In this document: positions 24,700 to 38,170 of the stretch, piece by piece
Layout of the letters: the number at the start of each line of letters is the position of its first letter
How positions within the stretch are numbered: the first letter of the stretch is position 1
Assembly (NCBI GenBank): GCA_023374045.1
Contig: CM041783.1
Location: 94,399,298 to 94,463,297, forward strand
Direction of reading: 5' to 3'
DNA length: 64,000 nucleotides
Source: Limonium bicolor
Taxonomy: Eukaryota; Streptophyta; Magnoliopsida; Caryophyllales; Plumbaginaceae
The notes under the pieces: model-generated
What the model saw: only the letters and a program-made list of their open reading frames with translations
Database searches by the model: none
Told to the model about the DNA's origin: nothing
Translations under genes and position numbers: made by a program

Positions 24700-27600
24700 T
24701 CATATAGTTTGTTTCATTATTGTACGCACGATTCTATGTCATGTACTATACATCTCACCTTAGTATTTATTATTTTTTTCTAAGGTTTGTTTTTTTTAAA
24801 AAAATCCAATGTGGTATAATTCATATGTAAGCAATACTTTTAATTATATCAATCCTTATTATCACATGTGTACTCTTAACATTAGAATTCCATATCCAAT
24901 GTTTGTAATTCTTGTTCCCTCTATCTTATATCATTTTAATTACGAAAGTACATGGTTATTGACCATGTTATATTTCCACACCATAACGTATATTAATTTA
25001 TATACATGTATTATGGGACTATTTATTATATGGTAAGTCTTATAATATATATTCATTCTTTCTAATGAATACCTCTTATATTATAAATGTTATAACTCTT
25101 ATAACATTAAAACCATATTATAAATTTCATTTAAAAATGTTAATATTTTCGAACAGCACCTATGTTCTCAAATATTTACAAAATCCACCACATAATTAAT
25201 ATAATGTTACATTATAGTTATATAACATATATTATGACATTTATGTCATTAAAACAATTACAACACATAGTTGTAAATTGTTTTAAAATACCAAATAGCC
25301 CCTTATATTTTCGGCTTTCAATATAAACCACTATACTTCTATAAATTACAAATCAACCTCAATTATATTTCATTGTTACACTTATAACATATACCTTATA
25401 TTATAATCCTTAAACCTTAACATAATTATAACCTATGGTTATATATTTTTTTAAATAGCCGAACAGACCCCCTAGGTCTATTCTAATTATTTTTCCACCA
25501 CTTAACTTTCTATATTCACCAAATTCCCCTCTTTATAACATATAGTTTTCTAATATCATCAAAACTATATATTATACATATATCTTGATAAAACCTTATA
25601 TATAACTCCAAAAATTACCAAACTATACCAAAAGGTTATAAATATTATTCCTAACCTTATACTTTCTCTAAATCTCGGTTTTACCACATATGTTACCCAT
25701 TTGTAACAACATTATAAAATATCTTATATTATACTTATATAACTCATATAAACTCCAAATTTAACCAAATAAATTTCTAAAAATTCCTAATAACCTAAGG
25801 TTTGTACTAAACTCCATTTAGTACCCCAAGTTTTCGGAAATCACAATTTAGCCCCATCTCTTATAAATCTTTTACAATTTAATACTTATCTTAATATAAG
25901 GTTGTATTTTAATTTCTAAAATTCTCCAAACTTGGTCAAAGTCTCCTATATAGTCAACTTTGACTTCTAATACCAAATTAGGACGAACTCTTTCGGTAAT
26001 TACCAAACTTCACCTATATTTTTTCTATTTTTACAATTTTGACCCAAAACTTTATAAAATGTTATAATTTTTATTAAATTCATTTAAAAACCCTAAATTC
26101 CTCTAAATTAAGCCCACGACTTTGTATTTTACCAATAATTACGGTTTGGCGCCAAACTTAATTATATAAGCATAAATCTAACTAAATAAGCTTATAAACT
26201 TAAACTAAAATGGCCTGATGACATGGCCTTATTACAACCTTGATCTTGCAAAATAAATTACACAATAAATGTCTCAAAATATAGTATATGCTCACGACCT
26301 CACTTAAATTTGATTATTTTTCCACATAATGTCATAATTTGACCATTATGTTAATTAAATCACTTAAATGACTAGCTTAATTTATCTTAGTCATTTTTTC
26401 CCATTTTTAGGTCAATATGACCCTTATGGTAAACTTCACTCTCGGCACAATTTATAGATGTGCTTAAAAATCATAAAAATCATAAGTTTAAGGTGTTTAT
26501 ACCTTGATTTGCCCTTGTATGAACTCGGCCACTTGAAGGAAAATTCACTACATCATTTAGACATGTTTAATACACCAAAACAAGATATGGTTATACTCCA
26601 AGCTTGAGCTTAACCATAAGGAATAATTAATGTAAGATTTAAGGCAAAAATCACCTTAAAAATGCAAGGGAAGTTCAAGAGGGATTCGGCCTGTTTTAGA
26701 CACACCACAAGGTGTTAGATTCATCATATAGACATAGGAAATAGCTAGACAACAACAAGCTGCCTTGTTATTAGGTTTTACCTTGGAAAAATGCCTTAAA
26801 GAAGGGTATTTCCTTTGGATCTCGGCCACCCTTGCTCCAAATGGCTAACCAAATGATTGAACATGTAAATATGAAGATTATGAGTGTATAAACTCATAAA
26901 AATCAGAGGAAGAAAATCGGATGAAGAGTAGAGGAGCTTAAGGTATGTTTTTACCTTAAAATGAGATTTTGAGAAACCTTAGTCTCTTAACTTGCTTCAG
27001 CCGAATTTGGTTGGTGTTCTAACCTTAAAACACTTAGAATAATCCATAGGAGTTGATGAGCCACGAGATCTAAGCATAGATGGTGAAGAGATGAAGAAAA
27101 AGAGCTAAAAATGACCTTAAAACATTACCTTAGGAGCTTAGGAGTTAGATCTACCTTCCCAACTCAAGAACTTCGGTTGAGAGGGTCTGGGAGAGCTGCT
27201 TCACCAATTGGAATGCAGCTAGGAGAGAGAGAATGATTGGAGATGGCCTTAATTGATTGCAAAAGACAAAATTGATTAGTTTAATGTTTGTTAATGAAAG
27301 ATGACTCACCAAGGAGATAAGAGGAGACAAGAAATCGGCTAATGGAGGAGAAAGGAGAGGCTCACACGGTTTGGAGCTGGTGGAGGCAAATAATGGAGTC
27401 AAATGTGTATTGTTTAATCAAAAGGCAAAAGTAGTCTCCTTATTTTAGGACCTTGTGTTGGAGACTTGTCTCTTGAATGTGCAAGTGGCTAATTGAAGCC
27501 TCTCTTGCTTGTGGCTGCCGATCTCATATGGTCCAAGGGGTCAACTTTGACCTCTTGACCAATCTTAGTCAATGTTGACTCAAGCGGGCCCCCTTTTAGG

Positions 27601-28059
27601 GTTTTATTAATATTTTAATATTAAATTTGTAAAAATCTGTAAAATTTGGAATTAAATTCCTAATATGATATAATGTGATATAATATCATATTTAAAGGTA
27701 ATTATAACCTTTAAGCCCATTAAAAACCAATTTAGTAGGCAATTTCACAAAAATGTGCTTTGAGGTGTTTTAGTGCACATTTTGTGTTGCAAGGTGCTTC
27801 TGAGCTTAGTTTTCTTTGGGAACGGTTTTGTTGTGTTCCTTACTTCATTATAATACTTAGGAATCCACTTTGGATCCTATTTGAGGTCATACAATCTTTA
27901 TGGTGCTTTAAAGCACATTTTTGGCTTTACCGATCTTAAGGCATGTCTTGCCTTGTTGAGATCTTTTAGATTGTTCCCCAATAATATTTAGATGTTTATT
28001 AACCATCTTAGATCATTATTAGATCATTTAATTAAGTTTTAAAAGTTAGGGGTATTTCA
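24695..28059 (-). repeat. B: right fragment of 3' LTR
   Basis: This continues the LTR interrupted by A and ends GGGGTATTTCA next to a stem-loop/PPT module. From 24700 to 26300 it is strongly AT-rich. From 26400 to 27600 it is purine-rich with repeated AAGGTAA-like motifs, as in the corresponding segment of C's LTR (36350-37480). No gene is supported; the minus-strand frame at 27151-27402 has no recognisable domain. Confidence 0.7.
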
Positions 28060-28060
28060 G

Positions 28061-28094
28061 TCTACCCCCCTTAAAAAGGCTTCGTCCCGAAGTC
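28061..28094 (-). promoter_or_regulatory. B stem-loop plus polypurine tract (3' copy)
   Basis: On the minus strand, arms GACTTCG and CGAAGCC (28078-28094) surround GGA, followed by TTTTTAAGGGGGGTAGA. The stem has one G-U pair. Confidence 0.85.
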
Positions 28095-28263
28095 CTTAAT
28101 CCTCTACAGTTCACCTAAGGAATCAAGTTCCACTAAGTAACCAAACAGTCCATCGCTAGGGAGTAACTCCCACTAGGTTCAGACCTAGTCTCTATGTATC
28201 ACATTTGATACAGCATCCATCTCATTCCATATAGTCAATAATCATGATACATTCATTCATAAA

Positions 28264-28428
28264 CAGCACTAAACAAGGTGCAAAACTCATAGTACACAGC
28301 ACTAGACAAGGTGCAAAACTCATAGTACACAGCACTAGACAAGGTGCAAAACTCCTAGTACACAGCACTAGACAAGGTGCAAAACTCCTAGCACACAGCA
28401 CTAGACAAGGTGCAAATCTCATAAAGTA
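28264..28428. repeat. 33-bp tandem repeat, five units
   Basis: Units start at 28264, 28297, 28330, 28363 and 28396, opening with CAGCACTA. The period is a multiple of three, so both strands show artificial 11-residue peptide repeats. It lies in the post-pol spacer of B, about 190 bp inside the PPT. Confidence 0.93.
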
Positions 28429-28614
28429 CTCAAAGGTGTTTGTAAGGGATACTCCACGCATCCCTATCTACATGTTAGTATCTCGCGAGGATACTCACAC
28501 ATCATTCCACATGTGTGTGTGCACATATAATTAACGTTGACAAATCACAGGGAAGCAGTCTTAAAGACCAGGACTTGACGATCCCCAACCCCATGCTAAC
28601 CAACGTCTACTACC

Positions 28615-28815
28615 CGCGGACACACCGGTTTAATAACGAAGGACACTGCGGTCCATGGCTCCTCGGACAGTATCACCTTATTTCCTTAGTCACCCACAGA
28701 CACACCGGTCTAATAACAAAGGGCTCTGCAGTCCACGGCTCTCTGGGTGATGTCACTCGCAGACACACCGGTCTAATGATGAAGGACTCCACGGTCCACG
28801 GCTCTTCGAGTGACG
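28615..28815. repeat. Imperfect 65-77 bp tandem repeat, three units
   Basis: Units begin with GACACACCGGT near 28619, 28697 and 28762 and continue with taataa/taatga..ggtccatggctc-type sequence. It lies in the B post-pol spacer, analogous in position to the tandem units at 240-460 in E1. Confidence 0.8.
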
Positions 28816-29611
28816 CCCTAAATTCCAATTTCTATTCATATCTGTGTCCACTTGTAGGAAGTTTCGAGAGTCATCCAACCCCGACGTGGTCAGCGTTAGT
28901 GTTGAACTATCTCTCACCTCAATTTGTGTTCGGTTTCGCTTGATCGGACCAGGATCAAGTTCAACTTCCCACGTCAATTTTAATCAGTCAATTGTTTTAT
29001 TCTTTTCTAATCTTGTTTCCTCTTGATATCCGCCACCTTGTGTTCCATAGTCACACAAGTCAACTAGTGTAATTAATCTAGTCATAGGCATATAGGGTCA
29101 TGTATCCTAACCATATACCAAGTTCACTCGTTCACTCGACTTAATTATTCATACAATTCCTAGAGGTTTTACCTCCACTAGGTTATACATCGGTCTCATG
29201 CCGACTCACTCATCGCATTCCAATAATCGGTTTCATACCGAGTCACAATCATATATTATGGAGCTTTCTACTTCTTCTATTTCCATCTCCCACCGAAGCT
29301 ACCAGATAGACCTACTTGAACTCTCAACCGGAGCTAACAAGTTAGGCGTTTATGTGTTTAATGTTCACAACGTTTGCATAAATAAGCGGAAGTAGAATCA
29401 AAACACTCTATCTGTTCTCCCTTTCCTATTCGTCATGACAATGCGAATTAATATATATATATATATATTCATACACATAATACATCACAATATTACCTCA
29501 AGTAATATAACACAGTCATGACAATTGTACTCTACGTACAATAATAGTTTGCAGCATGTGTACCATGCGCTACGTACTCCTACGTATGGTATATTTTAAG
29601 CGTGCGAAATC

Positions 29612-29649
29612 GCTCTATCCCCCTTAAAAATGATTACGCCCATGTAATC
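29612..29649 (-). promoter_or_regulatory. B second stem-loop plus polypurine tract (internal copy)
   Basis: On the minus strand, arms GATTACA and CGTAATC (29632-29649) give a 6-bp stem, followed by a T-rich run and AAGGGGGATAGAG. The purine run is slightly decayed relative to A. Confidence 0.65.
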
Positions 29650-32600
29650 TAATAAGTTCAAGATGTTCCATTCCAGTGGAATTATTAGTGCACTAATGTG
29701 CTACATATTTCGTTACCCCTTCTTTTTTTATAGGGTCGGGCTTTAGCCCCTCAGGCTATACCGTTTGTCTCGGTTAGGTGTGTGTATATTCACATACGGT
29801 TTGATCGGGAGGTGTAAACACATCATTGGCTTTTCCCAAACCTATTAGGTACGTCAACTCTAATCAGTATGGGCCCACTCGCTCCGCAAGTAGTATGCCT
29901 AACTACTTTATGGTTAGTTTACCCCTTTGAGGTAGTAGTTTCATGTCGGTTTCAACTCCACGTGACGGTGTTTTCCACACAGTCTTCCATAATTATAGGA
30001 ATGGAGTAATTGATTTTGCTGTGTGGTCTCGTTCGTCACACACACTTATTATTTCAACTAGCCATTCTATTTAGTCCTCCTGAATTCTATACATGCTCAT
30101 GGTATATTCCCAAGAGTTCATGCCACCCTACCGAACTAACCTTCGGTGTAAGGGTTGTCGAGCTATGCTCTAGCACCTAGTGCTCATAGTAGTCGTGTCT
30201 AAAATATCAAGATGAGTCTGATATGAGCATCTAACTGGCGCCTCATGACTCCAAGTTATTTCCCTCTGGAATGAGTTCGTTCTTTGGGTACCTTGTAGGT
30301 CCGCTTTTGCTAGTGTGAACTCGTATCCCTCGTGTGTTGGTACTTTAGTATCCACATATATGGTTCATCCCTTATCTCAATTAGGGGAATCCACTTGTTT
30401 ATCTGATGTTCCACCTTCTGATTCTTACCAACATAATTCAGTTAACAGTTATTATAATGGTCGCTTGTTGTGCACCATGTACCAGTCGATTGGACGGTTA
30501 TCCGCCGTTGCGGTTTGCATGGAGTATCTAATCTCCAGCTTAGAGTATCTCTTGTAATGCTCGCTTTTGCCCTTCGTCTATTGTAAACATACAATACAAC
30601 TGTGGGTTTTAGCTTGGTATTCATTTTGTGTTCAACCCTAATTGGTACTAACATACTAACGTTTTATGGCTTGAGCATGTGGTTATTATTATTTAATGCG
30701 ACATCATCGCAGCGCCCTCAGCGCGTGGTATAACTCTCTCTCTGTGCCCCCTTTTTGGGTAGCATCTAATATCACAAAGGTTTCTCTAGTATAACTTCCT
30801 TAGATACCACAATTCCTCTTCTCATTCATGGGTTCAACTTGCCATTACCATTAAATTGGCCTTAGTTTCCTCGTTTACTAAAATCCGTAAAACTTATGTT
30901 CTGACTCCTCCACTGTGGAGTTGCGACCTTATGTCACTTTATTATCAAGCTATCCTTGATTTTCCTAATCTTGCTAGTTTGACTGAGATCTCTCTCGTCA
31001 TTACATGGTTTACCTAGTCAGGGTTCCATTCGCTGACTTAGACACAGAGTTGATTACCTCCTGGGTCCTTACACTACTCGTTTACAAACATGGGGTACCA
31101 TACTGATACATTACTACTTACCCAACTAACTTAATGTGAGTTCTGTCAGGCCCACAAGCTCCTAGGAGTGCGGTCGTCCCATGTCTCGTTTAGTGCACTC
31201 GTAGCGTTCGTACCCGGTGATTATCGTACCCTTAGTCTCGGTAATTTATGTTTGAGTAACTATGCTGCCAATTCTTAACCTTTAATGTCAGAATGGCCTT
31301 AATATTAGGTTCTATGGTTTCCTTTATTAATGTGTATTTCCTTTACTTTCTTTAAGATAGGTGTTTGCGACTTATCGCCCTAATTCTGGTTTCCACATGC
31401 TCGTCATCTGGTATTTGTGAGTGGGGATCAGTAGCTACTTGTTATCTCTCCCATTCACTCCTAGGCTGTTAACACCTTCAGATATGAGTTTTTTGTATTC
31501 GAACTCTACCCAATCTATTGGGTTACACCCTATGGTGTTTCCAGACTCCATAATAAAGGTTGACACCTCGTGTTTCCCCTGTCTTATGGTAGTCCCGTTA
31601 GTCTGATATTAATCAATACTTGTGGTTCATCACCCTTGTTCCCCTAGTTTTGGGTCACTTTGGTGGTACTAAGGTATCCCTCCGTAGGCCTATGCCATAC
31701 GATATTCAGACTCAATACTTATTCTGATAGTTAAATGATTGTTAGTCTTGTTATTTAATTTATTCCTAGTTGGTTCTAATACCTTCTCCTGAGGTTACAA
31801 TTGGATACCCACAACTTAGTGGTTTCCGCTAATCATTCCTCTTCATTGTGTAGTACTTACTCTTATTCAACTCATATTTCCTCCATCCTCTTTGAGGTAA
31901 CGGTATCTTCCGTCATCAGGCAATTTTCACTTTTTAGTTTATATCCACTGCCCTCCATACGGGAGTCTAGTAGCATAATGGGTCAACAACACCTCCGGTG
32001 TGTGTGGTGCGGGCATTACATCGGCCCCTTTTATTGCACGTTCACATCTGTCTATTAATTATTATTATTTTTTTTTAAGTCCTGACTCGTATAGCTCACT
32101 TCTTGCCCTCTGGCAATGTTCAATGGTAGTGGTTTAACCACGAGTGTCGCGCACTCGCTAAATATGGTTATGCTGGTCCTGAAGACCCGTCACTCCCCAC
32201 CGGTAATGATTGACGTGTAATGTCCATACCGGCACTGGGGTTAGGCTTGTAGGCACTAATTATTGTTATTCTCATTTACTCCCCTTTTAATATTCTACTA
32301 GATGGTGTATTATTTTCAGGTTTAATGGTCAGACCGGCTAGGTCTTCCCGAGGTTTTATCGACCTCCAACCCAAGGGTTTCGTACCCTGCCTATAAGAAG
32401 GCTATGTCCCACTTCATTGCATTACGGACTCACGTAAAAGTTTAGTGCTTATTGATAACTGCCTGGACCACTCGGTCTTTTAGGGTTAGTTTACCGTTGC
32501 TGCACTTGCTGTAGCAAGTGCGCGAGGTAGGTTGAAATTTTTAATACTTTGGTTAATGTGGCACTTGCAGTGGCAAGTGCACCATGCAGACTGAGCCACT

Positions 32601-33423
32601 GGTACGGTATGTCAGTGTAGTGCTATTCCCTAATCGGGTTCCTGTTCCAGTTAAAGGTTCTTATTCAAATTAATACAGTCTCACTCCGCACTCGTCCCCA
32701 CAAGATTACCATGGTAGTAAGATCTTACTCCCCTCTCGAGGCGTTGCATGATAGCAACTTAGTGAGTTCTTGTTTCTACAGTTCTCATGATCTCTCCTCA
32801 TGCACGTCGGGCCATCTTGAACCTTCAGTGTTGCATGATTTTGGAGTTACTCGCTTCGGGTGGGACTTCTAAAGGTAATTCCTTCCGTATATTACATTTC
32901 CCATAAACTAATCGTTACTCGCCGTTTCTACCTCCTTTCCCCCAAGCGCACCATTGGTGCTTTCCTGGATGTAAGACAGGGTCGCCTTGCTTATAGCAAG
33001 GTAGCCCCATTAGTCCTACAGGACATTTTCTCCTCAAACTCGGTCTACTACTTATTTCATCCTCGTATGGTAGACATTACGTCGTTACCAGGACCCCCGG
33101 TCCTAAACATTACATCAACACATAAAGTCTTATTTTCTATCTTTAACATAATCCTCTTAGCATCCACATCGGGTCTTCCCGATCAGGAGAGTTATCTCCG
33201 TGGTGTTTTTCATTTCATTGTCTCACTAAATAGTACTCGAGATACGGGCTGCGGCGGGTGGGGTACCATTGCAAATTTCCCGGGATGCTCTGCCATCGAG
33301 TGCGAGCGGTTCATACCATCTTCACGTTACTTGGGGTTGCTGGACCTTCACCACCTTCTGCTGCTCCACGTTCTTCCTTAGTACTGTTACCCTGACCTCT
33401 CTCTAACATAAGTCAAGAGGACG

Positions 33424-36400
33424 TGTAACACCCCAACCCGAAATCCAATAAACTGAACGGCGATCACTCCCAAATAAAATACAACTGCAGCGGAAATAAA
33501 TACAACAACCGGGCGGTATTACAATGCTGTTGGCCACCCTTGTGATCAACAAGGCTAAATCCAAATACAATCTCCAAAAGTCACGGTCTGAATACGAATA
33601 CAATCCGAGATACTAGGAATCAAACTGAAATGTAAATTACTTAAATAAAAACAAATGTCTAGAAGAAGACTCCCATAGCTTGAATCTACCCCACCTACAC
33701 TCGGTGTGGTAATCTTCTCAACTTCAGGTACCTGGAATTGTTTAGCCATGAAATGGCTTAGCAAAATAATTTGCCGGTATGAAAAACGTGCAGCCCATCG
33801 GCTACTGGGCCACAACAACTAATTGTCGAATACATGCAGTTCATTTATAAAGCTGTAAATAAGCATAGCATGGTAATATCAAGTAACCATACAAGGACAA
33901 TAATGTCACATAGAACAAGACTGCAGAAGGTCAAGTTAGCTGAACTGAATTCCTTAATGGTAGTCGGTCCACACAATGGGACTGACAGGTGTAACTGAAT
34001 AACTCAAATAGTGAAGGTATAGTGACCTCGTTATAGAGAAAGGTTGGGTATAAAAACCCCAGGAGATAACGTAGTTAAACCCTGAACTGAGAGGCGTGGG
34101 AAATAGAATCCCACTTGAGGAATGAAGTCTTCCTCGAACTGAAGGGCATTTGAATCCCGGGAGGAATAGAGTCTTCCTCCCAACTGAATGTTCCGTCGCG
34201 ACGTAGTAGGAGACGACCTGAGACAGGTACAACTCCTGTAGCATGCATGGCCAGATCCAACTGGGCTCCTCGTTCTCGAAGTATGGAATTGTTAAGTGTC
34301 ATATAAAGACGTTAAACAAGAACACATGTGTATTGTCAATTATCACGTTTAGGATAATGACGGTTGTTATAAACTGAAGTTAGTGAGAGACTTGAGTACA
34401 AGTCCTCGGTATACTGAATCGCAGGTATTTAATTCACTGGTATAGTAGTGTTGTATGCGTGGGACATACACGTTGTAGTCAGCAACATTCACGCACATAA
34501 ATAATAACAGTGCACAAGAGTAAAAACAACATCTTACAATAATTATCTTGGTCGTTATTCAAACACAGATAGCACACAAGCCGGTGTAATCCGGTAGCAA
34601 ACAGGTTGCAAGAATTCCATACCGTTCACCGTAGGTTGCAGTTGATTATACCCTGGTCAACGTCTGGTCAAACAAAGTCCTAGAATAGGATTAACTGAGA
34701 GGGTTAATTTATGTTACCCTTATATAAATTCTATTGAATCTTTTAACAAATCTCGTATTTGTTATTTCATGTGAGGTTTTATTTCTTTTAATTACCTCAT
34801 GATTTTATGTATAACTTATTTGTTATTCCTTTTTGATTTATTTATAAATCCTTTAATGTACATATATTATCATATATTCATGTACTATATTTGTTATTTA
34901 TTTAATTGTCTAAGTGACATGACAACTTATAGTTTTCTTAACTATATTTAAATGTCTTATAATGACATAATATTCTTATAGTTTTCATTATTCCTCCTTT
35001 AACCCAAAAGTAATAATCATGGGTTACCTTTAAATTCCTTATAACTATATAAGTCATAGTTTAAACTTCATAACTCCTTTAATCAAAATTCTTTCTTTCT
35101 AATTCCTCCAAATATCCATGTAGGACCTATATTTATTTTAATCTAAATTCTTACTCTTATATTTTGGTTATTTACAAAACAACCACATAAATTCATAAAC
35201 TTAATATTAAATTCTAATCTCATTATATTATAGAGTTTTAATTTCTTATTTAGTTAAATTACAAAGCCACCTCTAATATTTTGGTATATAGCTTTTGAAT
35301 ATTATAACTTTCTAAAATTACAACTTAGCCCCTTAAATTCTCGGCTTTAATAATTTATTTCTTATAATTACAATCTAACCACAAAATCTTATAACCTTTA
35401 CATAATGTCATGTAAACTATAGTTTTAATTTTAATTCTCCATAAATGCCGAATATATATATAAATTCTTAAATTACCAAACTAACCCCAAAGTAATCCGG
35501 CTTTGTCATTTATCTTTCCTTAATTACATTTTCATCCCAAAACTTTATAATAGTTTCTTAATAACTTATAAACTATAGTCTAAATATTTAATTCCTTAAA
35601 ATTTCGAAAGTGAATCTAATAATTCTCTTAATTATGAATTCACCCACTAATAAATTCCAAACTTTCTTAACAACTTTTATAAATTACATAATAGCCCAAA
35701 ACTTTATAAAGTGTTACTTTAGCACATGTTTAAATTATCTAAAATTCATAAACTTAATTCCTAACCTTATATTATATCATATATATTCCAAGAATACCCT
35801 TAACTCTCGGTTTTTATAATAAACACACTAAACTTTGTAAAAATTACGTTTAAACCACATAACTTAATTAATTAGCCATTTAAGCTCTAATAAAATATTT
35901 TTAACTCACCAAACTTTATGATATAAGTTTATATACCTAAGTAGGTCATTAATACCTATTTAACACTAAAACAATCCGGCCATATTTATTTAGTGACCAT
36001 ATAGTATATAAAAGTGGATTTATATGTCATAATAACTATACATAAATTCATATGAGTCATATAACTTATGTAAAAATTATTGTAATGTCTTATATTGATT
36101 CTTAGCTTAAAATTAAGCATTTTTGCCCTTGATAATTCGGCCTTAATTTATTTGTAACATAAGTAAATTTTATGACACAAAAATGTGTCTTAAGGTAAAT
36201 ATTTTCTATATATGTTATAGATTATATTTTTGGCATATAATACCATATAGTTTCGGTTTTATATAACCTAGGAGATGTACATAATTTTTGTATAATTTTT
36301 AGAAGCTTAACAAAGCTTATAACATAAAGGTTTACTTAGTAAACTTACTTCTTAAAAAGGTGGTTAAGTGCTTGAACTCTTCTTGAATCTCCAAGCTTTC

Positions 36401-38170
36401 TCCAAGGTAATATTGATGCTCCACTTCGGTTATATGCAAGTGGTGAAGGAGTTTTAGGAGTTAGATCTTGAATAAAGATCTTAAGTAGATTTGTAAGTAG
36501 TTTTACAAGAATTTACCTTAAGCTTTTTCTCCTTATATTTTCGTCTCACCAAAGGTAGATGAAGAACAAACTTTCCTTCATGAAATGAAGAAGAAAAGAG
36601 TCTTAGAAAAGTAGAACTTGGTTACACATAAAAATGTGCTTTAAGGATTTACAAGCATTAAAACTACCTTAAGATAACCTTGAGATGCTCCTTGGTTTAA
36701 TGTTGGTTTGGACAACCTCCTTGGAGAACTAAATGATGCCGAACTTTGTTGTTATGCTAGGAAGAGTTTTGCTTCAAGGTTTGACAAGAAATGCTAGGAA
36801 ATTACCTTAAAGATGAAGATAGAAGTTAAAACTCCATTAATGGACTTAAGAGCTTCAAAGGAAGAAGATGAAGCAAGAAGAGAGAGCTAGGTAGCTTACC
36901 AATTCGTGGATGAAGAAGGCAAGGAGAAGAATGAGACTCACGAATTGTATAAGGTAAGAAAATGCATTTGGAATTTGATTTTTGCTTTGTCAATTTTTAA
37001 TGTCAAATGACTTTACTTTTCCTTAGTTTATTACATGGTTTATTGGCTCAATAAATGCCCATGTTCTCTGCATAATTTCGTGCATGTGGTGTGTGAAAAG
37101 GCAAGAGTTGGAAAGAACATGATTGTGAGCTAGAAGACAAGGTAATTTAGGAAAGTTATTCTTTTGATTTTTCTAAGTTAGGCTTGTCTTCTTCCTCCCT
37201 TGTAGAGTCATGAATTCAAGGGTCAAATGGGGTGTCTTAATTGACATTGAAGAGCCAAGGACAAGCATGTTAGGTCACATGGAAAAGAAGGAATCTAGAA
37301 AAGTGAATTCTAGATCTACTTTTTGTTTTTTCTCATTTGTTTTGTTCTAGCTCACATGGCCTTATTCCATGGCCTAATTTCGACAGCTTGCTGGTCATAT
37401 GAGACCTAAATACTTGACATTAAGTAATACAACACATGGGAAGGTGAGTCACCATGTATTAAACCTTTTATAACTTTAAAGGCAAATTTTATACTAGTTT
37501 TTGCTCTAAAATTCGGCCCCTATAGAGAGCCTTGTTGACTAGTCACACCAACTGATTTAGAAGGTCATTTTAACCATATTTAAGATTACCAATTCGTGGC
37601 ATGTCAAAAACTACAAGGCAATTGCGTAAAACGCGTTTTCGTGACACCCGAAGGTGTGTTTTTGTGCTCTAAGGAAATTTTGGGAAACAAATTATTTTTA
37701 TGAGTTCCAAGTGTTTGTAAACACTTATAGTAAATAAACATATATTAAGATGTTACATTGGGTTATATGGGGTTATATCAACCCATGACATAATTTACGG
37801 GCCATCGGGACACACCCGGGCAATAAGGAGCGCTAAGAAATCCTCCTGTGGTTTTTGCTGAATTTTGAGAAACCACTTCGTGGGTTCTCTTTATAATGGT
37901 TAATAATGATGTTAGGAACTCAAGGAATTAATTTTATAGGAGTTCGTGCCACCTCGGCACTCCTCCGGACTTTTCGTGCTTAAGGGGGCGTGCGTGAGCA
38001 CTCCCGAGCGTTTTGCGTTTTGATGAATAGCATAGGAATATATTTATATATTCATATAATAATTGTATGACCATTTGGTTGAATATTATAGGGTCATACA
38101 AGGTCATGTTGACCATATGCTTCTAAGGGTTTTAGGTTTTTGGAAGAAACGACTGTTTTTACGTAAACGT
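33424..38170 (-). repeat. C 3' LTR, outer copy (truncated at its U3 start)
   Basis: It begins TGTAACACCCC and runs to about 38170, where it breaks off inside the sequence ACGTAAACGT and joins a second LTR copy. The last ~100 bp (the GGGGTATTTCA end) are missing. Very similar to the split 5' LTR. It has a terminal hairpin at 33529-33550, a conserved block at 34571-34630, and an AT-rich core at 34700-36350. There is no palindromic array and no genes. Confidence 0.85.
33529..33550 (-). other. Terminal LTR hairpin in C outer 3' LTR
   Basis: Plus-strand arms GTTGGCCAC and GTGATCAAC; the 5' LTR copy at 49302-49323 has GTTGGCCAC and GTGACCAAC. The stem differs from E1 and A at several paired positions, mostly with compensation. 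Confidence 0.68.

Larger units (their letters stand above)
28060..33423 (-). pseudogene. B internal region: decayed gag-pol and post-pol spacer
   Basis: No intact frame is present. On the minus strand a possible gag start (ATG at 33409-33407) reads about 32 codons before a stop, and the block at 31075-31220 matches the presumed gag relic of A. Two hairpins with arms GCACTTGC and GCAAGTGC lie at 32501-32520 and 32561-32580. The post-pol spacer (28060-29611) carries two tandem-repeat arrays. An AT microsatellite is at 29451-29469. The 173-codon plus-strand frame at 32860-33381 runs antisense to the gag relic and shows no family motif. C is inserted 15 bp before the putative gag ATG, so B's leader and 5' LTR lie beyond the window. 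Confidence 0.55.

Noticed and set aside
24695..28059. Host gene in the AT-rich segment
   Set aside because: There are no convincing exons or domains; position and termini fit the LTR of B.
28244..28534. Repeat protein with an 11-residue unit
   Set aside because: The 33-bp tandem repeat is open on both strands because its period is a multiple of three; there is no start context or family match.
32860..33381. 173-codon plus-strand open frame
   Set aside because: It is antisense to the decayed gag of B, shows no recognisable domain, and the surrounding sequence is retroelement interior.
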